From DAOVRD01 sp964605915 (GTDB taxonomy: Bacteria; Planctomycetota; Brocadiia; SM23-32), in assembly GCA_964605915.1 (NCBI GenBank), contig CAZSET010000020.1:1-26811 (forward strand): DNA of 26,811 bases, written 5' to 3'. The position numbers and the translations under genes are program-made. This document shows, one piece after another, positions 1-8,325 of this stretch. A model generated the notes under the pieces. It was not told where the DNA came from. It worked only from the letters and a program-made list of their open reading frames with translations, and did no database searches. The first letter of the stretch is position 1, and the number at the start of each line of letters is the position of its first letter.

Positions 1-330
1 CGGGGGGGCGAGCTGTACCTCGTTCTGGGCGGTGACAGCCTCCACGACATCCAGACCTGGTGGCGCGCCGAGGAGCTGGTCTGCGAGGTGGACATCATTG
101 CCTTCGACAGGCCCGGCCGCACGGTCGAAGAAGCGCTCACCAGGCTGCAGGGCGTGTTTGGCGAGGCATGGGCGGACCGTGTGCGCGAACTGAAAGTCGA
201 TGCTCCGCTGCTCGACATCTCGGCCACGGGAATACGTCGTCGAATAGGGGAGGGCAAATCCGTCCGCTACCTGGTGCCGGAGGCCGTCCGCATCTACATC
301 ATGGATAACGGCCTTTACGCCGACGCCTGA
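1..330 (+). CDS. nadD: Nicotinate-nucleotide adenylyltransferase, C-terminal part (5' end outside window)
   Basis: The reading frame is open from base 1 and ends at TGA 328-330, giving about 109 C-terminal residues. They read as the second half of a nucleotidyltransferase: a 'VLGGDSLHDIQTW' stretch, then 'ISATGIRRRI' near the end, the family's (S/T)xxxIR motif that contacts the triphosphate, then a short helix and the terminus. By family knowledge NadD transfers AMP from ATP to nicotinate mononucleotide in NAD synthesis in the cytoplasm. It converges on rsgA with 33 bases between the stop codons. The N-terminal GxFDPxHxGH motif must lie before the window. A related adenylyltransferase is the only serious alternative, and the tail fits NadD best. 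Confidence 0.88.
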   Translation, partial: RGGELYLVLGGDSLHDIQTWWRAEELVCEVDIIAFDRPGRTVEEALTRLQGVFGEAWADRVRELKVDAPLLDISATGIRRRIGEGKSVRYLVPEAVRIYIMDNGLYADA

Positions 331-342
331 TCGGACGCCATC

Positions 343-360
343 GCGCCCGGCTGAGGGCGC
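343..360. terminator. GC hairpin between convergent nadD and rsgA
   Basis: A perfect 6-bp inverted repeat (GCGCCC / GGGCGC, loop GGCTGA) sits between the two convergent stop codons. No T-run follows on either strand, so it is at best a non-canonical, possibly bidirectional, terminator. Seen in sequence; the function is inferred. Confidence 0.35.
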
Positions 361-363
361 CGG

Positions 364-1404
364 TTACTCGGGCTCCTCGTCTTCGATGTCTTCCAGCTCG
401 CGTCGGCCAATGCGTCGAAGGTCCTGCCTTCGTTTGCGCCGGCTTGGCGTGCGCTTCACCTTGGCGACCTGCTCCGTCGGCTCCTCGACGTCCGTCTCCC
501 GGGGCACCCGTTGCTCTTCGGTGGTCTCGACGATCCTCACGTAGCTGTCGTAGCGGTCCGGGGGCAGGTCCCCGGCTTCGACCGCTTCCTTCACCGCACA
601 GCCGGGCTCGTGGGTGTGCAGGCAGTCGGGCATTCGGCAGTCGGCGGACAGCTCCCATATGTGGGGGAAGAATTGGGCTACGTCCCGCTTCTCAATATCC
701 CACAGCGTGAACTCCCGTATGCCCGGCGTGTCCACCACGTAGCCGCCGATGTCGAGCGTCAACAGCGAAACGCTTGTGGTCGTGTGCCGTCCCTTCTGCC
801 TGACGGGGCCGGTCCTGAGCCTCAGGCCCGGTTGGATCGCATTGATCAGAGCCGACTTGCCGACGCCGCTGTGGCCGGCCAGGACCGTGCTCTTCTCGCG
901 CAGGACGTCCTTCAGGGCCTCCAGGCCCGTGCGCTGGGTGGCGCTGGTCAGAAGGACGGCGTATTCCATCTCGCGGTAGATATTGGCCACGTCCGCGTAC
1001 TCCGATTCGTCCTTCGCGAGGTCGATCTTGTTGATGCAGACGACGGGCTCGATGCCGCCGGCCTCTCCGGCGATGACGTAGCGGTCGATGATGCCGGGCG
1101 TGAGCGGCGGCTTGCGAACCGAAGCAACGATGAGGAGCTGGTCCACGTTGGCGACGATGACGTGCTCGATCCTCGGGTCGCGGGGGAACCGCCGCGAGAG
1201 CTTGGTCCTGCGGGGGCAGACCTCCTCGACGACGCCCTCGCCCTCCTCGGTAGGCGTGAAGACTATGCGATCGCCGACGGCCAGCGGCTTCGATTCCCCC
1301 GTGTCGCTCTCCACCAGCCGGCCGCGGACCCGGCACTCATAGGTTCTGCCGGCCGCGCTCACTTCGCACAGGACCGACCGTATCTTCGTGACCGTCCCTT
1401 CCAT
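364..1404 (-). CDS. rsgA: Ribosome small-subunit biogenesis GTPase RsgA
   Basis: The protein has 346 residues from the ATG at 1404, which is preceded by GAAGGAG at good spacing; the frame is open further upstream but has no better start. It shows the circularly permuted GTPase order: an N-terminal OB-like domain (about 1-75), G4 NKID (125-128), P-loop GHSGVGKS (177-184), switch threonines (208-210), G3 DTPG (225-228), then a zinc knuckle (C256, C261, H263, C269). By family knowledge RsgA checks 30S maturation and releases late assembly factors with GTP hydrolysis. The tail after residue 300 is unusually basic and then acidic. It is the last gene of the lpdA-lipBA-holB unit, starting 8 bases after the holB stop. 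Confidence 0.95.
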   Translation of the reverse strand: MEGTVTKIRSVLCEVSAAGRTYECRVRGRLVESDTGESKPLAVGDRIVFTPTEEGEGVVEEVCPRRTKLSRRFPRDPRIEHVIVANVDQLLIVASVRKPPLTPGIIDRYVIAGEAGGIEPVVCINKIDLAKDESEYADVANIYREMEYAVLLTSATQRTGLEALKDVLREKSTVLAGHSGVGKSALINAIQPGLRLRTGPVRQKGRHTTTSVSLLTLDIGGYVVDTPGIREFTLWDIEKRDVAQFFPHIWELSADCRMPDCLHTHEPGCAVKEAVEAGDLPPDRYDSYVRIVETTEEQRVPRETDVEEPTEQVAKVKRTPSRRKRRQDLRRIGRRELEDIEDEEPE

Positions 1405-1412
1405 ACGCTCCT

Positions 1413-2441
1413 TCACTCGGCGCCGGGACCGCGGCGTCCCAGCTCGGTGAACAGGTGGTCCAGCGCCAGGCGGCGGTTGGCGTTGCCGCCGACGGCCTCG
1501 ATGACGTCGAGCACCAGATCGGCCTCCTCCAGGAAACGGTCGGGCTCGGCGCCGGCGGCCGTCTCCCGGATCGCGTCCCGCGCGGCCCGGTTGCACAGCA
1601 GTGGCCCGCCTTCGGGATCAGCCGCCGCCACGGCGAGGTCGCGGTAGTAGAGGAGGGCGCACTCGAGCAGCTCCTGGAGCCGGATGCGGCTTTCGGCGGC
1701 GGAGCCGCCTCCCTGCCTGGCCAGGCCGTCCAGCCAGTCGGAAAGGGGGAAGTTGCCCTCGATGGAGATCGGCCGGAGCTGATCGACCAGCTCCTTGTTG
1801 AACAAGTGCAGCTCAGTCTGGCGAAGCCGTTCGGCCAGGCCGGGGCTACCCCAGGCCCGCCGGGCCAGCCAGTGCGCGTCATCCGGGGGCATGTCGTCTG
1901 CTTCCAGACGAGCGGCCAGAGCCTCGGGCTTCAGGTTCCGGAACCTGACGAGGCGGCACCGGCTGATCACGGTCTCCGGGATCGGGCGAAGCGTCGAGGC
2001 AATGAGCACGAAGACGCAGCCGCCAGGCGGCTCCTCCAACGTCTTCAGGAAGCAGTTGGCCGCCTCGATGGTCAGACGTTCGGCGTCGCAGACGACGAAG
2101 ACGCGGCGCGCTGCGATCACCGGCTTCAGGGCCGCCGCGCGCTGCATCTCGCGCACCGCCAGGATCGGGACAAGCTGCTTGCCCTCGGGAACGGCTTCCT
2201 GGCGGTAGTCGGGGTGAGTTCCGGCTGCCAGGAGCCTGCAGTTCCGACAGCCCCCGCACGCGGCATCCGGCTGCGGGCTGTCGCCGCACAGCAGGATGCG
2301 CGCGAGCTCCTGCGCCATGGCCAGGCGCCCCGTGCCGGCCGAGCCCAGGAAGATGAAGGCATGCGGCAGCCTGCCGCTTCTGAGCGCCGCCCGGATCAGC
2401 CGCGCCGCAGTCTCCTGTCCCGGAATGTCGTCCAGCGACAT
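1413..2441 (-). CDS. holB: DNA polymerase III delta' (clamp-loader) subunit
   Basis: A 342-residue AAA+ clamp-loader subunit. It has a Walker A-like GSAGTGR (33-39) with Arg in place of the catalytic Lys, as expected for a delta' that does not hydrolyse ATP. A four-cysteine zinc module follows (C52, C62, C65, C68), then 'LKTLEEPP' (132-139) and the SRC motif (160-162) that supplies the arginine finger to neighbouring subunits. The gamma/tau subunit (DnaX) would have an intact P-loop and is usually longer, so delta' is the better call. The ATG at 2441 follows GAGGG. It lies between the lipoyl-domain gene (11 bases upstream) and rsgA, in the same operon. Confidence 0.9.
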   Translation of the reverse strand: MSLDDIPGQETAARLIRAALRSGRLPHAFIFLGSAGTGRLAMAQELARILLCGDSPQPDAACGGCRNCRLLAAGTHPDYRQEAVPEGKQLVPILAVREMQRAAALKPVIAARRVFVVCDAERLTIEAANCFLKTLEEPPGGCVFVLIASTLRPIPETVISRCRLVRFRNLKPEALAARLEADDMPPDDAHWLARRAWGSPGLAERLRQTELHLFNKELVDQLRPISIEGNFPLSDWLDGLARQGGGSAAESRIRLQELLECALLYYRDLAVAAADPEGGPLLCNRAARDAIRETAAGAEPDRFLEEADLVLDVIEAVGGNANRRLALDHLFTELGRRGPGAE

Positions 2442-2452
2442 TGTGCCCTCAG

Positions 2453-2692
2453 TTACTCCTCCACCATGGCGAGCACCCCGTCGACCTTAACCTTGTCTCC
2501 CTCCGCGGCGCGGATGCTCTTGATCGTACCGCTGAGCGGGGCGGGCACGGTGAAGGCCGCCTTGTCCGTCAGCATTTCCACCATGTCCTGTCCTTCCTCC
2601 AGCTCCTCGCCTTCCTCCACGTACCAGAAGGAGACTTCGGCCTCGTCTGGAGCATCCTCGCCCAGGGGCGGCAGCTTAACTTCGACTTCCAT
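2453..2692 (-). CDS. Stand-alone lipoyl-domain protein
   Basis: The 79-residue protein is a single biotinyl/lipoyl domain with nothing else. It opens 'MEVEVKLPPLGEDAP', carries 'EMLTDKAAFTV' around the lysine at residue 44 where lipoate is normally attached (family ETDK), and closes with a 'GTIKSI..GDKVKVDGVLA' hairpin. It is too short for GcvH (about 125 residues) and has no E2 catalytic or subunit-binding domain. The start overlaps the end of lipA by 17 bases and has GGAGG at good spacing. Its neighbours are lipA, lipB and lpdA, so it is very likely lipoylated and oxidised in cis by these products. A biotin acceptor is less likely because the typical MKM motif is absent. Confidence 0.9.
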   Translation of the reverse strand: MEVEVKLPPLGEDAPDEAEVSFWYVEEGEELEEGQDMVEMLTDKAAFTVPAPLSGTIKSIRAAEGDKVKVDGVLAMVEE

Positions 2693-3596
2693 GTTGTCCT
2701 CCGCTTGTGCTTCCCTGTTTCTGGCCGCGCCGGCCCAATACCGCGGCGGCCACAGCTTCGGCGTGGTAGCTGCTTCGCACGAAGGGGCCGCTGGAAACGG
2801 CTGCGAATCCCATCTCCAGCGCTTGGGCCTTCAGTTCGTCGAAGCGCTCCGGCGGCACGAACTCGACGACGGGATGGTGCGCCTCGGAGGGAGCCAGGTA
2901 CTGCCCGAGCGTCAACACCCGGCAGCCTGCGTCCAACAGGTCCGTGAATACTGCGGCCAGTTCATCCTCCGTTTCTCCGAGGCCCAGCATCAGGCCGCTC
3001 TTGACGACGGCGGGCGGCGAGCGCCGTGCTGCGTGCGCCAGCACCGCCAGCGAGCGGCCGTAGTCGGCCTGCGGCCGGACTTCGGGATACAGCCTGGGGA
3101 CCGTCTCGACGTTGTGGTTGAAGACCTCCGGCCCGGCTTCCAGCACGCGGTCCACGTCATCGAGGTGCCCGCCGAAGTCCGGCACGAGCACCTCCACGTT
3201 TGCCGTCGCGCTCTCGTGGACGGCCCGGATCGTCCGGGCGAACTGCGCGGCCCCGCCGTCGGGCAGGTCGTCGCGAGTCACGCTCGTGATGACCACGTGG
3301 CGCAGTCCCATCCGGCGCACTGCTTCGGCGATGCGAGCCGGTTCGTCGGGATCGGGGGGCTGAGGGACGCCGCTGGCGACGGCGCAGAACGTGCAGTTCC
3401 TCGTGCAGACCGACCCCATTATCATGAACGTGGCCGTTCCTTGAGCGAAGCACTCCCCCATGTTCGGGCAGTGGGCCTCCTGGCAGACCGTGCGCAGGTC
3501 GAGCTCCTCCAGCAATGCCCGAACCCGTTCGGTGTCGGCGCGCGGCAGGAGCCGCTTCTTCAGCCAGGGCGCCAGTTTCCTGCCGGTTTTCCTCAT
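2676..3596 (-). CDS. lipA: Lipoyl synthase
   Basis: A 306-residue radical-SAM enzyme that inserts two sulfurs into the octanoyl chain on lipoyl domains. All diagnostic residues are present: the auxiliary cluster CX4CX5C (C38, C43, C49), the radical-SAM cluster CX3CX2C (C64, C68, C71), and the C-terminal RSSY (274-277) whose serine ligates the auxiliary cluster. The length is normal apart from a low-complexity Gly/Ser/Gln tail of about 17 residues. Its ATG overlaps the lipB stop (ATGA), indicating translational coupling. It acts in the cytoplasm directly after LipB. Confidence 0.97.
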   Translation of the reverse strand: MRKTGRKLAPWLKKRLLPRADTERVRALLEELDLRTVCQEAHCPNMGECFAQGTATFMIMGSVCTRNCTFCAVASGVPQPPDPDEPARIAEAVRRMGLRHVVITSVTRDDLPDGGAAQFARTIRAVHESATANVEVLVPDFGGHLDDVDRVLEAGPEVFNHNVETVPRLYPEVRPQADYGRSLAVLAHAARRSPPAVVKSGLMLGLGETEDELAAVFTDLLDAGCRVLTLGQYLAPSEAHHPVVEFVPPERFDELKAQALEMGFAAVSSGPFVRSSYHAEAVAAAVLGRRGQKQGSTSGGQHGSRS

Positions 3597-4285
3597 GCCG
3601 TCGCGACCCTCTCCATGGGGGCCTTCTCAAGGGACATTCTGAAGTCCTCGGCGAAGTACTCGGCCGCCCGCTCGGCCACTTCTCCCATGGGCGGCGCGGA
3701 CCCTAGCTCGCGCTCCAGGGACGTGATCTCGACCTGTCGCATGCCGCACGGGACAATCAGATCGAACCCGGTCAGGTTCGTCGAAACGTTCAGCGCTACG
3801 CCGTGATAGCTGACCCACCGGCGCACGGCGATGCCGATCGACGCGATCTTCCTATCCTCCACCCAGACGCCCGTGTGCGGCGAGTCCGCATGGGCCGGAA
3901 CGCTGTAGCTGCGGCAGAGCCGAACGAGCCAGCCTTCCAGGTCCCGCAGGAAACGGTGCAGGTCACGCCCGCGCGCCCTCAGGTGGACGATGGGGTAGAC
4001 CACCAACTGGCCCGGACCATGGAAGGTGACTTCTCCGCCGCGGTTCGTCTCGGCGACCGTGACTCCGAGTTCCGCCAGCCGCGCGTCGCTCGCCAGCACA
4101 TCCGAGTGGTTGCCCCTGCGCCCGACCGTAATCGTCGCAGGATGCTCGACCAGGAGCAGATAGTTCGTCCGGCCGCTGGAAGCGATGCAGGCGTCCCGCA
4201 GCCGCTCCTGAAGCTGCATGGCTTCCCGGTAATCCAGACGGAGCAGGTCGGGGCAGAGCAGCTTCGGCAGTGCGGCGGGCGGCAT
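3593..4285 (-). CDS. lipB: Octanoyl-ACP:protein N-octanoyltransferase
   Basis: A 230-residue protein that moves octanoate from acyl-carrier protein to lipoyl domains. It has the family blocks 'GRRGNHSDVL', 'NRGGEVTFHGPGQLV' and 'KIASIG' (catalytic Lys 146), then 'VPCGM' (catalytic Cys 180). A TTG three codons earlier (4294) is possible, but it directly abuts the GGAGGGG ribosome binding site; the ATG at 4285 sits at normal spacing, so I use it. The gene begins 5 bases after the lpdA stop and overlaps lipA by four bases. Confidence 0.95.
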   Translation of the reverse strand: MPPAALPKLLCPDLLRLDYREAMQLQERLRDACIASSGRTNYLLLVEHPATITVGRRGNHSDVLASDARLAELGVTVAETNRGGEVTFHGPGQLVVYPIVHLRARGRDLHRFLRDLEGWLVRLCRSYSVPAHADSPHTGVWVEDRKIASIGIAVRRWVSYHGVALNVSTNLTGFDLIVPCGMRQVEITSLERELGSAPPMGEVAERAAEYFAEDFRMSLEKAPMERVATA

Positions 4286-4290
4286 CGCGG

Positions 4291-5688
4291 TCAACCCCTC
4301 CAGTTCACGGGCAGGCCGATTAGCCCTTCGGCCGCTTCCTGAAGCGCCTCAGGCAGCGTGGGATGGGCGTGGATGGTCTCCGCCAGCTCCTCGGCGGTGC
4401 ACTCCAACTGCATGGCCAGGGCGGCCTCGCCGATCAAGGAGCTCGCCTCCGGCCCGCAGATGTGAACGCCCAGCAGCTCGCCGGTCTTCGCGTCGGCCAG
4501 CATCTTGACGAAACCGTCCGTCTCGCCCAGGATGTGGGCCTTGCCCAGGGCCAGCAGCGGGAACTTCTTCACCACGATCTCCCCGACGGACTTGCGCGCC
4601 TCGTCTTCGGTCAGGCCCACCGTGCCGATCTCCGGGAAGGTGAACGCGCAGGCGGGCACGACGCGGTGGTCCATGGCGGCGGTAAGCGAGCCCGTGGCGT
4701 GAGATGCGGCCACGATGCCCTCCCGGCTGCCGGCGTGGGCCAGCATCGCGTGGCCGACCACGTCGCCCGCGGCGTAGACGTGGGGCTGCGTCGTCTGCAT
4801 GTGCTCGTTGACGCTCAACTGCCCCTGCTCGCCCGCCTGAAGGCCGGCCCGCTCGATGTCCAGGCCGCCGCAGTCCGCCCGCCGTCCCACGCAGACCAGC
4901 ATCCGTTGCGCCGTGACTTCCTCCCCGTTCGTCAGCTTCGCGCGTACGCCGCCCTTGTCCTTGCTGACGCTCTCCAGGCGAACGCCGGTCGACATGGCAA
5001 CGCCGAGCTTCTTGAGGCTCCTCGCCACCTGGCGGGCGCAGTCCTCGTCCATGCCGGGCAGGATGCGATCCATGGCCTCTATCACGACTACCTCGACACC
5101 GAAGGCCGCGTAGATCCCGGCGAATTCGACGCCGATGTAGCCTCCACCGACGATGACTACAGACTCGGGGAGCTCGTTTGCTGAGACGGCGTCCGCGCTG
5201 TCCACCACGACCTCGTGGTCAAAGGGCGCCTCCCGGAGCTCGACGGGCCTGGAGCCCGTGGCGATGATGACGTTGCGGGCGCTCACGTCGCGCTCGCCGT
5301 CCGGGCCGTCAAGGTGCAGCGTGTAAGGGTCCTTGAACCGGGCGACGGCCTGGATCAGCTCGACTCCCTTGCCGCTCAGCAGGGCCTTGACGCCGCCCCG
5401 CAGCTTCTTGACGATGGCGTCGCGTCGGGATGCCACGGCGGCGTAGTTCAGTTCGCACGCTGGAATGTCCAGGCCGAATTCGGCGGCCCGACCGAGCTGG
5501 AGCAGCATTCGGGCCGAGTGCCAGAGCGCCTTGGTGGGAATACAGCCGACGTTCGTGCAAACGCCGCCGAGTTCCGACTTCTCGACCACGCAGGCTCGCG
5601 CGCCGAGCTGAGCGGCGCGGATGCCGGCCACGTATCCGGCTGGTCCGGCCCCGATGACGGCCACGTCGAAGTCGTACTTGTCGCTCAT
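4291..5688 (-). CDS. lpdA: Dihydrolipoyl dehydrogenase (E3)
   Basis: A 465-residue flavoprotein that reoxidises dihydrolipoyl domains with NAD+. It shows the FAD-binding GAGPAG (13-18), the redox disulfide in 'GGVCTNVGCIPTK' (C44/C49), a central NAD-binding 'VIVGGGYIGVEFA', the FAD-contacting 'VYAAGDV', and the C-terminal 'HAHPTLPE' (H442/E447 catalytic pair). The frame is open back to an ATG at 5763, but that ATG overlaps the -10 box of the promoter at 5762-5789, so it would not be on the transcript. The ATG at 5688 (or the adjacent one at 5691) gives a normal-length protein, although the ribosome binding site there is weak. It heads the lip operon. Confidence 0.93.
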   Translation of the reverse strand: MSDKYDFDVAVIGAGPAGYVAGIRAAQLGARACVVEKSELGGVCTNVGCIPTKALWHSARMLLQLGRAAEFGLDIPACELNYAAVASRRDAIVKKLRGGVKALLSGKGVELIQAVARFKDPYTLHLDGPDGERDVSARNVIIATGSRPVELREAPFDHEVVVDSADAVSANELPESVVIVGGGYIGVEFAGIYAAFGVEVVVIEAMDRILPGMDEDCARQVARSLKKLGVAMSTGVRLESVSKDKGGVRAKLTNGEEVTAQRMLVCVGRRADCGGLDIERAGLQAGEQGQLSVNEHMQTTQPHVYAAGDVVGHAMLAHAGSREGIVAASHATGSLTAAMDHRVVPACAFTFPEIGTVGLTEDEARKSVGEIVVKKFPLLALGKAHILGETDGFVKMLADAKTGELLGVHICGPEASSLIGEAALAMQLECTAEELAETIHAHPTLPEALQEAAEGLIGLPVNWRG

Positions 5689-5761
5689 CATTGCTTGCTT
5701 GGCTGCAGACGGATCCTGAAAGGTCCACGAACGAAGCGAAAGGGACTGCCGCGAAGGCTCC

Positions 5762-5789
5762 ATTGTAATGCGTGCGGCCGGCCAGTCAA
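5762..5789 (-). promoter_or_regulatory. Sigma70-type promoter of the lpdA-lipBA-holB-rsgA operon
   Basis: On the minus strand TTGACT (5789-5784), 16 bases, TACAAT (5767-5762): five of six matches in each box. Transcription would begin near 5755, leaving a leader of about 65 bases before lpdA. It rules out the upstream in-frame ATG at 5763. Confidence 0.7.
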
Positions 5790-5890
5790 AGGGCGTGCGC
5801 CGCCCGGGGAGCGGTGGCTCGCGCGGGGCCCTCGGTGACCGCGAGGTATGTCAACGGGGACGCGGCCAGGCATTCCGGCACTCAGAAAGA

Positions 5891-7345
5891 TCACCCCGGG
5901 AGGAAGCCGCCGTTGAGCCCTTCGAGCTTCTCGGCGTGTTCTTCGCGCCCGGTCTCGCGCAGGCGGGCGCAATACGTCTCCAGCCTGCCGCGGCTGTGGA
6001 ACGGGCCGCCCTCGTCCATGACGGTCCACAGGGGGTCGATCCGGCTCGTCGAGGTGGCCATCATGTCGGCGTGCCACTTCTCCAGGAGGGCTAGCCCTTT
6101 GTTCGCGATCTCCGGCATCTCGTCGACCAGGTTGTGTGTCTCATGGGGATCTTCGTCCAGGTTGAAGACCATGACCTGGGGGAAGTCCTTCATGCCGGTG
6201 TGATAGGTGCAGACGACGATCCACGGCCCGAACCGGATGCTCCGCTGGCAGCTCCACGCGCACTGGCTGACGACCAGGAACTCGCGGCCGCAATCCCGTC
6301 CGTCCAGCGCGGCGGCGAAGCTGCGCCCGTCCCATCGCGCCGGACACTGCCCGCCCAGCAGCTCCATCATGGTGGGCGGCAGGTCCAGGTTGTAATGCAG
6401 CCCCTCGTCCGTGCGGCCGCCCCCCTTGCCCGGCCAGCGGATGATGAGGGGGACGCGGCTGGTGATGTGATCGGCCGTGTGATGGTCCCCGTAGATGTTC
6501 AGCTCGCCCTGGTTCTCTCCGTGGTCGGAGCTGATGATGACGACGGTGTCGTCCAGGACGCCTTTGCGCTCGAGGGCCTCGAGTATCTGACCGAAGTGGT
6601 CGTCGGCGTAGCGAATGCCGACGTCGTAGCCGTCGATCCAGCGTCGGAAGTCCTCCAGGTTCCGGATCTCGGCCGGCTGGCGCGGCAGCTCACGGCCGGA
6701 CTCGAAGCCCCACGCTTCGTGGGCGCTGTGCGGGCCGAAGCCGTTATAGTGTCGCTCGATCAGCTCGTCGCTGATCCAGTCGGGGATCGGCTCGCCCTCG
6801 AAGGGGTTGCCGTATTCTTCGGGCGTGCGATAGGGCGTGTGCGGATCCCAGACGTTCACGTGCAGGAACCAGTTGTCCTCTTCGCCGTGGCGCTCGATCC
6901 AGTCCAGCGCAATCGGCACCACCTCATCCGCCCGCTCTCCGCCGCCCTTGCCCGGGTTGTACATCTCGCGCCAGCCGTAGTAGAACCACCACGCCGAATG
7001 GCGTTCCGCGAAGGGGCTCACGCTGACGGGATAGAAGCTGCAACGGCGCATGGCCATCGGCCAGGAGTGCCATTCCTGCTGGAGCCTGAACCCCCGGTCG
7101 TGCCCGACGATGTACGGGTCGGCCGCGCTGCCGCCATGCCCCACCACGCCCGTGTGGATGCCGAACCGGCCCAGGAACAGCGCCGCGCGCGAGGGCAGGC
7201 AGGGGGCGTCCGTGACGTAGTAGTTCGTGAAGACCGTTCCATCTCGGGCGATGCGGTCGATGTTCGGCGATGTGTCGCGCCCATACCCGTAACAGCCAAG
7301 ATGATCCGGCCTGAGCGTGTCGATGTCGTAATAGAGAACGCGCAT
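5891..7345 (-). CDS. Sulfatase (arylsulfatase-type), probably cytoplasmic
   Basis: A 484-residue alkaline-phosphatase-superfamily sulfatase. The N-terminal 'DIDTLRPDHLGCYGY' carries metal ligands. 'CLPSR' at 49-53 is the CxPxR signature in which the cysteine becomes formylglycine. 'SSDHGE' in the second half supplies further metal ligands, and 'FNLDEDPHETHNL' is the usual C-terminal block. There is no signal peptide, unlike most planctomycete sulfatases, so it probably acts on small sulfated or imported substrates; phosphonate or phosphodiester hydrolase activity cannot be excluded. The ATG at 7345 follows GGAG. It has its own promoter and shares its strand with the broken GH20-like gene upstream. 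Confidence 0.9.
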   Translation of the reverse strand: MRVLYYDIDTLRPDHLGCYGYGRDTSPNIDRIARDGTVFTNYYVTDAPCLPSRAALFLGRFGIHTGVVGHGGSAADPYIVGHDRGFRLQQEWHSWPMAMRRCSFYPVSVSPFAERHSAWWFYYGWREMYNPGKGGGERADEVVPIALDWIERHGEEDNWFLHVNVWDPHTPYRTPEEYGNPFEGEPIPDWISDELIERHYNGFGPHSAHEAWGFESGRELPRQPAEIRNLEDFRRWIDGYDVGIRYADDHFGQILEALERKGVLDDTVVIISSDHGENQGELNIYGDHHTADHITSRVPLIIRWPGKGGGRTDEGLHYNLDLPPTMMELLGGQCPARWDGRSFAAALDGRDCGREFLVVSQCAWSCQRSIRFGPWIVVCTYHTGMKDFPQVMVFNLDEDPHETHNLVDEMPEIANKGLALLEKWHADMMATSTSRIDPLWTVMDEGGPFHSRGRLETYCARLRETGREEHAEKLEGLNGGFLPG

Positions 7346-7416
7346 TCGGGGCTCCGATGCGTTCGGGGAAATGAGAAGCTGCTGTCTGAGAACCGTCCCA
7401 CGAAGGGGAGGCCCGG

Positions 7417-7445
7417 ATTGTAAGCGTGCGTCCGGGAGGTGTCAA
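7417..7445 (-). promoter_or_regulatory. Sigma70-type promoter of the sulfatase
   Basis: On the minus strand TTGACA (7445-7440, perfect), 17 bases, TACAAT (7422-7417, five of six). This predicts a start near 7410 and a leader of about 65 bases. It overlaps no gene and lies just after the end of the GH20-like fragment. Confidence 0.75.
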
Positions 7446-7470
7446 CACGTCCGCCGCGTCGGCCTCTCGC

Positions 7471-8325
7471 TCACGGCCCGCTTGCGGACACCAGATCGCC
7501 ATAGAACCCCAGCAGCCCGTACTTGCGCCGCCACGAGGTGAACATGATGCCCTTCGCGTTGGGCGTCTCGCGCAGCACTTCCAGCCACTCCCTGGAGTTG
7601 GTCAGGTCGTCGGCGTCGTAGAAGCACGCGCCCATCGTGCGGAATCCCTCGCCTGAGAAGAAGGCCAGGGACTTCTCCTTCATCTTATTCCACCAGCAAA
7701 CGACGGTCAGGTCCCTGGGCACGTAGTCCGAGGAGCCCGTGAAGTCGCCGACGACGCGGTAGTAGTTGTCGTGCGCGTTGTGGTTCGGGTCGAGCATGTC
7801 CGACCAGATGAGGACCTCGATCTCGGGGTCGATCCGCTTGAAGATGGCGCGCTGCTTCGTGATGCAGTCGCCCAGGATCTCCGCCATGGAGATGCCTCGA
7901 TTTCGGCACGACAGGCAGCCGCCGCCGTTGCGGATCTCATCCATGGAGAGCAAGAACTTCTTGTAGCCCAGCACCTCGTGGAGCCGCCGGGCCTGGGTCT
8001 CCCAGTGATCATAAAGGTCGGGGTTCGACATGCAGAGGCTGATCTGCCTGCCCCAGGAGTGCCCGACGAAGGGCATCTTGTAGCACGCCAGCACCAGCCG
8101 CTCGCCCTCTCGGATCGACGTGCCGGGCGTGAGTGTGATGGCCTCCAGGTCACGGCGGTTCTTGATTCCCTCGAAGTCCGCCCCTTCAACGAACGTCACT
8201 GGCCGGTCCAGGCTGCGCAGCTCCAGCGGCGTCCCCTCGCGACGGACGCGCCTCAGCCTTCCTCGAGTGAGTTTGGTACCGCGTCGGCGGCGGTAGGCCG
8301 CGGTCGGGCCCTTTGACCTGTGCAA
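7471..8325 (-). pseudogene. GH20-like glycosidase, 3' half only (5'-truncated)
   Basis: The open frame encodes up to 284 residues, but a TAG lies immediately upstream and the only start there is TTG with no convincing ribosome binding site. From about residue 20 on it resembles the second half of the TIM-barrel region of a GH20-related family known to me from planctomycete genomes: 'LLSMDEIRNGGG' (D129/E130, the hexosaminidase-type acid pair), a CLSC pair (137, 140), 'IWSDMLDPNHN', and late-barrel 'FTSWRRKYG'. The first half of the barrel and the signal peptide are missing, and the first 15-20 residues look like read-through of foreign sequence. It abuts the low-GC block. It is probably inactive; a shortened functional protein is possible but less likely. 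Confidence 0.6.
8267..8273 (+). repeat. GTGAGTT, left copy of a 7-base direct repeat flanking the low-GC block
   Basis: GTGAGTT occurs here and again at 12552-12558, close to both points where the older minus-strand coding DNA seems to break off. It could be a target-site duplication, but a 7-base match within two windows of this size can also arise by chance. Confidence 0.25.

Noticed and set aside
1455..3806. 783-codon plus-strand open frame
   Set aside because: Antisense to holB, lipA and lipB; stop-free only because of high GC codon bias. No motifs, no ribosome binding site.
5689..5763. Longer lpdA start at 5763
   Set aside because: The ATG overlaps the -10 box of a good promoter, and the added 25 residues are unlike any E3 N-terminus.
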